Part shown: one piece after another, positions 1-6,802 of the stretch
Numbering within the stretch: the first letter of the stretch is position 1
Layout of the letters: each line of letters opens with the position of its first letter
From: Sphingomonadales bacterium
GTDB taxonomy: Bacteria; Pseudomonadota; Alphaproteobacteria; Sphingomonadales; Sphingomonadaceae
Assembly (NCBI GenBank): GCA_025356275.1
Contig: JANXUK010000103.1
Span: forward strand, 1-47,811
DNA: 47,811 nt
Direction: 5' to 3'
Notes under the pieces: model-generated
The model's input: the letters and a program-made list of their open reading frames with translations, nothing else
What the model was told of the DNA's origin: nothing
The model's database searches: none
Translations under genes and position numbers: made by a program

Positions 1-230
1 AATGCCGCTCCGTCAAAATCACCCCGCAAGCCAATCGCCGATCCCATAGACACGCCCTCCAAATGCAGGGCGCCATTGATTCAGACTTTTGCGGCTTTGG
101 GAATCCCTCTCGTGAGTCACCCTCACCGCAGGTTGGTATAAGTTACGAATCGGCAACGCGAACAAGCGCTTCATAGCGAAGCCCAACCCAGCATATCCCA
201 CAGCCCGCATAACAAACAGCCCGCATAACA
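1..230. other. Left-edge DNA downstream of rpsA, no gene identified
   Basis: I recognise no protein or RNA here. A 70-codon open frame exists on the minus strand but shows no family features and no clear ribosome site. Near the right end a short unit (agcccgcataacaaa) occurs twice in tandem just before the rpsA terminator hairpin. Confidence 0.3.
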
Positions 231-260
231 AAAAGCCCGCCCGGATTGCTCCGGGCGGGC
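231..260 (-). terminator. Rho-independent terminator of rpsA
   Basis: A perfect 11-bp inverted repeat (235-245 with 250-260, loop ttgc) is followed, in the minus-strand direction, by a run of five T. It lies 27 bp past the rpsA stop codon, as expected for an intrinsic terminator of that gene. Confidence 0.85.
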
Positions 261-287
261 CTTCATATTCGCGTCTAAACGAAAGCC

Positions 288-2000
288 TTAGCTGCGGTTC
301 TTCAGCGCCGCACCCAGGATGTCGCCCAGCGATGCGCCGGCATCCGACGAACCGTACTGCTCAACCGCTTCCTTCTCCTCATGGAGCTGGCGGGCCTTGA
401 TCGAGAAGCTCGGCTTTTTGGAGCGGTCGAAGCCGGTGATCATCGCGTCGAGCTTCTGGCCGACCTGGAAGCGGTCGGGGCGCTGTTCGTCGCGGTCACG
501 GCCCAGATCGGTGCGCTTGATAAAGCCGGTCGCGCCGTCTTCGCCCGCCTGCACTTCAAGCCCGCCGTCGCGCACTTCGAGCACGGTCACGGTGACCACG
601 CCGCCCTTGCGCAGCGAGCTGGTCGCCTCAGGCGACGCCCCACCGGCCGCCGGAGCGCCCTTTTCAAGCTGCTTCATGCCGAGCGAAATACGCTCCTTGT
701 CGACATCGACGTCCAGCACCACGGCGGTAACCGCCTCGCCCTTGCGATGCAGCGCCAGCGCGTCCTCGCCAGAGATGCCCCAGGCGATGTCCGACATATG
801 GACCATGCCGTCGACATCGCCGTCCAGCCCGATGAACAGGCCGAATTCGGTGGCGTTCTTGACCTCGCCCTCGACCTGCGAACCGATCGGATGCTAGTCG
901 GCAAAGGCCTCCCACGGGTTCTGCTGCGCCTGCTTCAGGCCCAGGCTGATGCGGCGCTTGTCCGAATCGACCTCGAGAACCAGCACATCGACCTCCTGCG
1001 AGGTCGAAACGATCTTGCCGGGATGCACGTTCTTCTTGGTCCAGCTCATCTCGGAGACATGGACGAGGCCTTCGATCCCGGCTTCCAGCTCCACAAAGGC
1101 GCCATATTCGGTGATGTTGGTGACCACGCCGCGCAGCTTGGCGCCGACCGGGTATTTGATCGCCACCTCGCCCCAGGGATCGCTCTCCAGCTGCTTCATG
1201 CCGAGGCTGATGCGCTGGGTGTCCTGATTGATGCGGACGATCTGGACCTTTACTTCGTCACCGATGGCGATGACTTCCGAAGGATGGTTGACGCGCTTGT
1301 AGCTCATGTCGGTGACATGCAGCAGGCCGTCGATGCCGCCCAGGTCAACGAACGCACCATAATCGGTGATGTTCTTGACGGTGCCGACGATGATCTGGCC
1401 CTCGGCGAGGTTCTGGATCAGGCCGCTGCGCTGTTCGGCGCGGGTTTCTTCGAGGACGGCGCGGCGCGACACCACGATATTGCCGCGGCGGCGGTCCATT
1501 TTGAGGATCTGGAACGGCTGCGCCACATCCATCAGCGGGGTCACGTCGCGGACGGGGCGGATATCGACCTGCGAGCCGGGCAGGAATGCCACGGCGCCGT
1601 CCAGATCGACGGTAAAGCCGCCCTTGACCCGGCCGAAGATCACGCCCTCGACGCGCTTGCCCTCGCCAAATTCGCTCTCCAGCTTGTCCCACGCGGCCTC
1701 ACGGCGGGCGCGGTCGCGGCTGAGCATCGCTTCGCCGTCGGCGTTTTCCACGCGGTCGACATAGACTTCGACTTCATCGCCGACCGAAAGCCCATGCGGC
1801 TGACCCGGCATGGCGAATTCGCGCAAAGGCACGCGGCCCTCGCTCTTCAGGCCGACGTCGATGACGGCCTTGTCATTCTCGATAGCGGTAATGGTGCCCT
1901 TGACGACGCGGCCCTCGAAACCGCCATTGGCGCTGCCGCCGAGCGATTCATCGAGCATTGCGGCGAAATCGTCGCGGGTAGGATTGGCGGTTGATGCCAT
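288..2000 (-). pseudogene. rpsA: 30S ribosomal protein S1, interrupted by an in-frame TAG
   Basis: S1 binds mRNA on the 30S subunit through repeated OB-fold (S1) domains. The frame starts at ATG 2000, preceded by an AGGAAT-like ribosome site. Four S1 domains can be read in the first 368 residues, including the motifs GTVKNITDYGAFVDLGGIDG and GVVTNITEYGAFVELEAGIEG. A TAG at 894-896 follows PWEAFAD. The same frame continues without any shift through domain 5 (GEVKNATEFGLFIGLDGDVDG) and domain 6 to the stop at 288. The total is about 570 codons, the usual length for alphaproteobacterial S1. If the TAG is real, the product ends after domain 4 (368 aa) unless TAG is read through; a separate start at 806 is possible but weak. 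A base-calling error is an equally good explanation. TAG is the normal stop of lysS and ettA here, so the codon is not reassigned. cmk, a frequent upstream neighbour of rpsA, is absent. Confidence 0.9.
894..896 (-). other. In-frame amber codon inside rpsA
   Basis: The minus-strand codons read GCC GAC TAG CAT CCG. They join PWEAFAD to HPIGSQVEGEVKNATEFG with no change of frame. A lysine or glutamate codon would be expected here from relatives (from memory, not a search), so one substitution explains the stop. Confidence 0.9.
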
Positions 2001-2270
2001 GAATGGATATTCCTGTATTGCGTTTTTGCCGGCCAGGCGGTTGGTTCCGCCGGTCTTTTCACCGCGCCAGCACCATGCCGGCAGGGGGTTAAGGGCCGAA
2101 AATACCCGCCAGGCCGGATGCCATGACGGGCGTACCCTTTCGGGAACCGGGCGCGGCTAGGCGAAAGCGCCGCAAAATGCAAGGGATTTGGGTAATTGGT
2201 TGGCCGCCTGCCGACGGGCAAGCCGGTTCCATCCTGGGCTTGTTTGATCGGTCGCCTGCCGGCGATGTAG

Positions 2271-2354
2271 CCTGTGCCATCCCGCTCCCCCTCCCGGCCG
2301 CCCATTCAGTGTGTATCCTGTGGGAGGTCGGGAGGGGGAGCGGGATGGCACAGG
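2271..2354. repeat. Long inverted repeat, copy A of a dispersed palindromic family
   Basis: Arms of 34 bp (2271-2304 and 2321-2354) pair with three mismatches around the 16-base loop ttcagtgtgtatcctg. A second copy with the same arms and nearly the same loop lies at 40621-40702. The second copy and the conserved loop point to a REP- or MITE-like dispersed element rather than a simple terminator. Confidence 0.8.
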
Positions 2355-2405
2355 CTTCGCGACCGTAAGGTCGCCAATCAATGGACTCGGGATGGCACAG
2401 GCTTC

Positions 2406-2435
2406 CTGGGAAAGCGCTCTTTCGCGCTTTCCCAG
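2406..2435. repeat. Perfect 12-bp hairpin downstream of the MAPEG gene
   Basis: CTGGGAAAGCGC pairs with GCGCTTTCCCAG around a 6-base loop. It begins 11 bp past the MAPEG stop on the minus strand. There is no T-run, so it is a possible 3-prime-end stabiliser or weak terminator, or part of the adjacent repeat element. Confidence 0.6.
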
Positions 2436-2446
2436 CAAACAGCCTC

Positions 2447-2839
2447 TTAAAACCGCCCGGTCGCCGCCCCGACGGCCACCACCACCAGAGCCAATTGCGT
2501 AATCATCGAGGTCGCCATGCCGATCGGCCGGCCCGGCTTGAAGCCCGGCTCGTCCATCCCGAACATATGCGCCAACCGGCCCAGCATGAACACCGCGCCC
2601 AGCGGCGCCAGCCATTGCCCGCCGCGCCCGGCCGCCTCGACCAACCCGAACAGGATCAGCGTGACAAAGGTCTGCTCGATGAAATTGGCCTGCGCCCGCA
2701 TCCGCCGGATCAGCTGTTCATTGCCGCCATCGCCGATCGAAATCTTGTGGACGCTGCGCATTTTGCCGGCACGTATGCTCAGCCAGATGTTGATCACCGC
2801 CGCCGCTGCGGCCAGACATAATGTCGTTTGCAATACCAT
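2447..2839 (-). CDS. MAPEG family membrane protein
   Basis: This 130-residue protein has four predicted membrane segments and resembles the MAPEG superfamily (membrane-associated proteins in eicosanoid and glutathione metabolism). Visible family features are an N-terminal helix followed by IRAGKMRSVHKISIGDGGN, then RRMRAQANFIEQTFV, and the later segment LGRLAHMFGM. MAPEG proteins act in the inner membrane as glutathione-dependent transferases or peroxidases; the substrate of bacterial members like this is usually unknown. It is transcribed alone, away from rpmF, with a hairpin just downstream. The start ATG at 2839 is followed immediately by the first hydrophobic helix. Confidence 0.85.
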   Translation of the reverse strand: MVLQTTLCLAAAAAVINIWLSIRAGKMRSVHKISIGDGGNEQLIRRMRAQANFIEQTFVTLILFGLVEAAGRGGQWLAPLGAVFMLGRLAHMFGMDEPGFKPGRPIGMATSMITQLALVVVAVGAATGRF

Positions 2840-2886
2840 GGAACTCTCCCCTTCTCCGTGTTGCGCATCGCCTAACCCGGCGGCGC

Positions 2887-2914
2887 TTGCAACGCACGCG
2901 AAAATCGCTATAGG
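2887..2914 (+). promoter_or_regulatory. Candidate sigma-70-type promoter for rpmF-plsX-fabH
   Basis: TTGCAA (2887-2892) and TATAGG (2909-2914) are separated by 16 bp, in the gap between the divergent MAPEG and rpmF genes, 85 bp before the rpmF start. The match is by eye only. Confidence 0.35.
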
Positions 2915-2998
2915 CCGCGCTTCGCAGTCGCCGGTGCCGTTTGGCGCTCTCGGTGGCGCAGTTTTTCCGTCTCAAGAATCTCAGGAACAGGTGCCGCA

Positions 2999-3178
2999 AT
3001 GGCTGTCCCCAAAAGAAAAACCAGCCCGTCGCGTCGGGGCATGCGCCGCAGCCATGATGCGCTGACCGTGGATGCGTTCCACGAATGCTCGAATTGCGGT
3101 GAGCTGAAGCGGCCGCATAATCTGTGCGGTGCCTGCGGTCATTACAATGGCCGTGAGATCATCTCGGTCGGCCTGTAA
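2999..3178 (+). CDS. rpmF: 50S ribosomal protein L32
   Basis: The gene encodes 59 residues, the normal length for L32. It begins [20 protein letters not shown], the classical L32 start, and carries two CxxC pairs (CSNCG and CGACG) that can form a zinc site. It sits 23 bp before plsX; rpmF-plsX-fabH linkage is widely conserved and ties ribosome synthesis to phospholipid synthesis. Confidence 0.97.
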   Translation: MAVPKRKTSPSRRGMRRSHDALTVDAFHECSNCGELKRPHNLCGACGHYNGREIISVGL

Positions 3179-3201
3179 CCCAAACTGGGGAAGGAGCGAG
3201 G

Positions 3202-4254
3202 ATGAGCCTGCCGCGTATCGCCATTGATGCGATGGGCGGCGATGAAGGCGTGCGCACGATGGTTTCGGGCGCAGCTCTCGCGCGGCGGCGGCATGAGGCG
3301 TTCAAGTTCCTGCTGGTCGGCGACGAGAAGCAGATCAAGTCCGCGCTCGATCATCATCCCAACCTGCGCGCCGCCACCGAAATCCTCCACGCCGATGACG
3401 TGATCAGCGGCGATGAAAAGCCCAGCCAGGCGCTGCGCCGCGCGCGCACCACCTCGATGGGCTTGGCGATCCATGCGGTGCGCGATGGCGCGGCGGGCGC
3501 GGCGGTTAGCGCGGGCAACACCGGCGCGATGATGGCCATCGCCAAGCTGGCGCTGCGCACGATGCCGGGGATTGACCGGCCGGCGCTGGCGGCGCTGCTC
3601 CCTACCTTGGGTGACAATGATCTGGTGATGCTCGATCTGGGCGCCAACACCGAATGCGATGCGCGCAATCTGGTGCAATTCGCGGTGATGGGCGCGGCCT
3701 ATTCGCGGATCGCGACGGGTCTGCCGCATCCGCGTGTACGTCTGCTCAACATCGGCTCCGAGGATATCAAGGGCACCGGCAATCTGCGCGATGCCGCGGC
3801 GCAATTGAAGGGGGCGGGCGATCTGGCGATGCAGTTCGACGGCTTTATCGAGGCTGACAAATTGTGCCGGGGAGATGTCGATGTCGCGGTGACCGATGGT
3901 TTCTCGGGCAACATCGCGCTCAAGGCGGTGGAAGGTACAGCGCGTTTCGTCGGTGACCTGCTGAAACGCAGCTTTGCCAGCTCGCTGCGCTCCAAGATCG
4001 GCTTTCTGATCTCGCGCCCCGCCACCGAGCTGCTCAAGCACCATCTCGACCCCAACAACCACAATGGCGCGGTGTTCCTCGGCCTCAACGGCATCGTCGT
4101 CAAAAGCCACGGCAGCGCCAGCGTCAAGGGTGTGGCCAATGCGGTGGCGGTGACGGCGCGGCTGCTAGAGGAAAACCTGATCGAGCGGATTACCGGCGAT
4201 CTGGCGCGGCTCGGCACTGGCGGCGTGCGCGGCGCAGCGGTGGCCGCGCAATGA
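3202..4254 (+). CDS. plsX: Phosphate acyltransferase PlsX
   Basis: PlsX converts acyl-ACP to acyl-phosphate, the first committed step of the PlsX/PlsY route to lysophosphatidic acid; it is a peripheral membrane enzyme. The 350-residue product has the family length. It shows the N-terminal [11 protein letters not shown], the central [10 protein letters not shown] and DLGANTECD, and [12 protein letters not shown] further on. The ATG at 3202 has a GGAAGGAG-type ribosome site (gggaaggagcgagg). Its stop overlaps the fabH start (ATGA, 4251-4254), so the two are translationally coupled. Confidence 0.97.
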   Translation: MSLPRIAIDAMGGDEGVRTMVSGAALARRRHEAFKFLLVGDEKQIKSALDHHPNLRAATEILHADDVISGDEKPSQALRRARTTSMGLAIHAVRDGAAGAAVSAGNTGAMMAIAKLALRTMPGIDRPALAALLPTLGDNDLVMLDLGANTECDARNLVQFAVMGAAYSRIATGLPHPRVRLLNIGSEDIKGTGNLRDAAAQLKGAGDLAMQFDGFIEADKLCRGDVDVAVTDGFSGNIALKAVEGTARFVGDLLKRSFASSLRSKIGFLISRPATELLKHHLDPNNHNGAVFLGLNGIVVKSHGSASVKGVANAVAVTARLLEENLIERITGDLARLGTGGVRGAAVAAQ

Positions 4255-5225
4255 CCCGCCGTTCGGTCCTGATCGGCACCGGCTCGGCGCTGCCCAAGCG
4301 CGCCGTCTCCAATGCCGAACTGGCGGCGCAGGTCGATACCAGCGACGAATGGATCGTTGAGCGTACCGGCATCCGCAACCGCTATATCGCCGGGCCCGAC
4401 GAGACCACCGGTACACTGGCCACCGCGGCCGCGCGCGCCGCCATCGCCGCCACCGGGATCGAGGCCGCATCCATAGACCTCATCGTGCTGGCCACTGCCA
4501 CCCCCGACCAGACCTTTCCCGCCACTGCCACCAGTGTCCAGCACGCGCTGGGTTGCAACGGGGGCATTGCCTTTGATGTCGCGGCGGTGTGTTCGGGCTT
4601 TCTCTATGCGCTGGGCGTTGCCGATTCGATGCTGCGTTCGGGCATGGCGGGCCGTGCGCTGGTAATCGGCGCCGAGACCTTCAGCCGCATCCTGGATTGG
4701 GAGGATCGCGCCACCTGCGTCCTGTTCGGCGATGGCGCCGGCGCTGTCGTGCTGGAGGCGCGCGAGGTCGGCGACGATGACAAGGGGCCGGGCATCCTTG
4801 CCACCAAGCTGCATGCCGATGGCGCGCATGGCCCGATGCTCTATGTCGATGGCGGGGTCTCCACCACCGGCACCGTGGGCAAATTGCGCATGAAGGGCCG
4901 CGAAGTGTTCCGCCACGCGGTCACGAATCTGGCCAGCGTGCTGAACGAAGTGCTGGGCGAGGTCGGGCTGACCGCGGATGATCTCGACTGGCTGGTACCG
5001 CATCAGGCTAACGCCCGCATTCTGGAGGCGACCGCCAAAAAGCTCAGCCTGCCGGCGAGCAAGGTGGTCATCACGGTCGATCGCCACGCCAACACGTCGG
5101 CGGCGTCAGTGCCGCTGGCGCTGGACGCGGCAATCCGCGACGGGCGGATCCAGCCGGGACATCTGGTGATGCTGGAGGCGATGGGCGGCGGCTTTACTTG
5201 GGGTGCGAGCCTTATTCGTATGTGA
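4251..5225 (+). CDS. fabH: Beta-ketoacyl-ACP synthase III
   Basis: FabH condenses acetyl-CoA with malonyl-ACP to start type II fatty acid synthesis in the cytoplasm. The 324-residue protein has the thiolase-fold triad: Cys114 in [10 protein letters not shown], His in [10 protein letters not shown] near residue 250, and Asn in [10 protein letters not shown] near residue 280. The C-terminal [13 protein letters not shown] is typical. It overlaps plsX by four bases and is followed by ihfA and a MerR gene, a common alphaproteobacterial order. Confidence 0.97.
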   Translation: MTRRSVLIGTGSALPKRAVSNAELAAQVDTSDEWIVERTGIRNRYIAGPDETTGTLATAAARAAIAATGIEAASIDLIVLATATPDQTFPATATSVQHALGCNGGIAFDVAAVCSGFLYALGVADSMLRSGMAGRALVIGAETFSRILDWEDRATCVLFGDGAGAVVLEAREVGDDDKGPGILATKLHADGAHGPMLYVDGGVSTTGTVGKLRMKGREVFRHAVTNLASVLNEVLGEVGLTADDLDWLVPHQANARILEATAKKLSLPASKVVITVDRHANTSAASVPLALDAAIRDGRIQPGHLVMLEAMGGGFTWGASLIRM

Positions 5226-5235
5226 GTCGCATTCG

Positions 5236-5248
5236 CCTGCAATGCAGG
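5236..5248. repeat. Short palindrome between fabH and ihfA
   Basis: CCTGCA-A-TGCAGG is a perfect 6-bp palindrome with a one-base centre, 10 bp after the fabH stop. It is followed by an AT-richer stretch (5260-5300) that probably carries the ihfA promoter. No regulator can be named. Confidence 0.4.
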
Positions 5249-5332
5249 CTTGTGTGCAAGGTTGCATTGTGATTACATGCGGTTGCAAAAATTAGACTGT
5301 TGTTTTCGCGCGATCGGGGGGGACCTGGAAAT

Positions 5333-5629
5333 ATGCGCTCGATAAATACGCTTACCCGTGCTGATCTGGCCGAGGCGATCAATCGCAAGCTGGGGCTGTC
5401 CCGTGCCGAATCGCTGGCGATGGTCGAGGCGATCCTGGGGCATATGTCCACCGCGCTGAGCACTGGGGAGAATGTGAAGATCTCCGGCTTTGGCACGTTT
5501 TTGCTGCGCGACAAATCGGAACGGATCGGCCGCAATCCCAAGACCGGCATCGAGGTGCCGATTACCGAGCGCCGCGTGCTGACCTTTCGCGCCAGCCAGA
5601 TGCTGAAAGAGCGCGTGGCCAGTAAATGA
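5333..5629 (+). CDS. ihfA: Integration host factor subunit alpha
   Basis: IHF is a sequence-specific DNA-bending heterodimer that shapes replication, recombination and transcription complexes. From ATG 5333 the product has 98 residues, normal for HU/IHF proteins. It contains [11 protein letters not shown] at the N terminus, the conserved [22 protein letters not shown] region, and the beta-arm prolines that intercalate into DNA. An upstream TTG at 5300 in the same frame would add 11 unrelated residues. The ATG is preferred because a G-rich ribosome site precedes it and the alignment starts there. The stop overlaps the next gene (ATGA). Confidence 0.94.
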   Translation: MRSINTLTRADLAEAINRKLGLSRAESLAMVEAILGHMSTALSTGENVKISGFGTFLLRDKSERIGRNPKTGIEVPITERRVLTFRASQMLKERVASK

Positions 5630-6060
5630 ATGAAATCTCGGGGTTAAATATGCCCGAGGCGATCAACTTCACCGATGGCAAGGCGCCCGAGGCGCTGCGC
5701 ACGATTGGCGAAGTGGCGGCGGCATTGGCGATCCGGGCGCATGTCCTGCGCTATTGGGAGGAGCAGTTTCCGATGCTCCGCCCGGTCAAGCGCAGCGGCG
5801 GGCGCCGCTATTACCGGCCCGAGGACGTGGCGCTGGTCCAGACCATCGACCGCCTGGTCCACCGCGATGGGCTGACGATACGCGGCGCGCGGCAATTGCT
5901 GGCAGGCAAGCAGGCGGCGCGTGGCCATGGGCACGCCCCTGCCGTGCCCCAAACCACACCGCAAAGCGATCTGCTGGCTGAGTTGCGGGCGATTCGCCAC
6001 ATATTGGCGGAGGGGCTGGCGGCGGAGGGGCTGGCGGCTGACGCGCTGGCAGGGGACTGA
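5626..6060 (+). CDS. MerR family transcriptional regulator
   Basis: This is a 144-residue DNA-binding protein with a single N-terminal MerR winged-helix domain (about residues 25-95): [20 protein letters not shown], then [12 protein letters not shown]. The C-terminal part is Ala/Leu rich and has no metal-binding cysteines, so a metal-sensing role is unlikely. A MerR gene directly after ihfA is conserved in alphaproteobacteria, but its regulon is not known to me. It overlaps ihfA by four bases. An in-frame ATG nine residues downstream (MPEAIN) could be the true start. Confidence 0.9.
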   Translation: MNEISGLNMPEAINFTDGKAPEALRTIGEVAAALAIRAHVLRYWEEQFPMLRPVKRSGGRRYYRPEDVALVQTIDRLVHRDGLTIRGARQLLAGKQAARGHGHAPAVPQTTPQSDLLAELRAIRHILAEGLAAEGLAADALAGD

Positions 6061-6091
6061 TCGCTTTAGGTTTAACCGGCATGCGGGGCGC

Positions 6092-6646
6092 TTAATCGGC
6101 CTGCGGGCCCAAACCAGCATCCAGATCGCGCGGCCGCATCATATGCACCAGCGCGCCGCAATCTTCTGCCAGACTGGCCCAGCGCGCGATCCCCAGATGC
6201 AGCACCGCGAAGGTCGCGGTCGGGAACTTGACCTCCACGCTGTCGCGCAACGGGCTGCTGCCATCATCGGGCACCAGATCGAAGATCAGATCCTCCAGCC
6301 CCGGATTGTGGCCGACCATCAGGACCGAGTCGATCCGCTCCTCGCTCTCGCGCAGCAGGTCGAACAATGTGGCCGAGCTGGCGAGGTAAATCCGCCGGTC
6401 CCAATTGACCGCAAACGTTGCCGCCGGCGGCCGCCCCGCACCATCGCCGGCCAGCTCGATCGTCTGCGCCGAACGCGCGGCGGGGGAGGCGATGATGCGA
6501 TCCCACTTTTGCCCATAATCGCGGATATGCTGCCCCATCAGCACCGCGCCCTTGCGCCCGCGCTCATTAAGAGGACGGTCGAAATCGCGCGCACGCTGAT
6601 CCTGCCAATCCGATTTGGCGTGGCGAAACAAGCCCAAAACCTTCAT
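6092..6646 (-). CDS. SixA-type phosphohistidine phosphatase
   Basis: This histidine phosphatase superfamily protein has 184 residues from ATG 6646. The catalytic motif is LFRHAKSDW (Arg8, His9), followed by DRPLNERGRKGA, a signature of the small SixA branch. A second conserved His lies in VGHNPGLEDL. SixA proteins remove phosphate from phosphohistidine, for example on phosphotransfer domains or NPr. A longer frame extends upstream, but that part overlaps another small frame and lacks similarity. The chosen start overlaps the stop of the upstream 47-codon frame (ATGA), suggesting co-translation. Confidence 0.88.
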   Translation of the reverse strand: MKVLGLFRHAKSDWQDQRARDFDRPLNERGRKGAVLMGQHIRDYGQKWDRIIASPAARSAQTIELAGDGAGRPPAATFAVNWDRRIYLASSATLFDLLRESEERIDSVLMVGHNPGLEDLIFDLVPDDGSSPLRDSVEVKFPTATFAVLHLGIARWASLAEDCGALVHMMRPRDLDAGLGPQAD

Positions 6647-6786
6647 CGCCACGCCAATTCGACCAGCGAGATCGCGCCTTCGGGGCAGGCGGCGACGCAC
6701 AGGCCGCATGCTTGATACAGGCCGGCATGCGGGGCGTAGGCGCGCTTTGCCTTGACTGATGTGGTGCGTATGGCGGGGGTCAGCAT
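6643..6786 (-). pseudogene. Ferredoxin-like remnant (4Fe-4S motif missing its first Cys)
   Basis: This 47-codon frame starts at ATG 6786 and overlaps the sixA start (ATGA). It encodes YQACGLCVAACPEGAISLV near its C terminus. That matches a bacterial 4Fe-4S ferredoxin motif CxxCxxCxxxCP, except that the first Cys position is Tyr (TAT, one base from TGT). An in-frame stop lies four codons upstream, so nothing longer is attached. Most likely it is the decayed end of a ferredoxin-domain gene. A functional small protein with a three-Cys site is less likely but possible. It sits between the DinG-like helicase and sixA on the same strand. Confidence 0.6.
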
Positions 6787-6802
6787 GCCGCGATTTCATG
6801 CA

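Larger units (their letters stand above)
2001..2446. other. Repeat-bearing intergenic region upstream of rpsA
   Basis: These 446 bases separate rpsA from the MAPEG gene and contain no recognised gene. They hold the rpsA leader and promoter (not resolved), a long imperfect inverted repeat at 2271-2354, a direct repeat of gggatggcacaggcttc (2342-2358 and 2389-2405) and a perfect hairpin at 2406-2435. Confidence 0.6.

Noticed and set aside
894..896. Reassignment of TAG as a sense codon
   Set aside because: lysS and ettA, both complete, end in TAG at the expected length, so TAG acts as a stop in this genome.
381..1994. 537-codon open frame antisense to rpsA
   Set aside because: It mirrors the rpsA codon pattern in GC-rich DNA, has no domain and no ribosome site; the opposite strand is clearly S1.
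2271..2354. Simple rho-independent terminator
   Set aside because: No T-run, imperfect long arms, and a second copy with the same loop elsewhere; a dispersed repeat fits better.
5226..6100. tRNA gene near fabH-ihfA-merR
   Set aside because: Some alphaproteobacteria have a tRNA gene after merR; no cloverleaf or T-loop sequence was found here.
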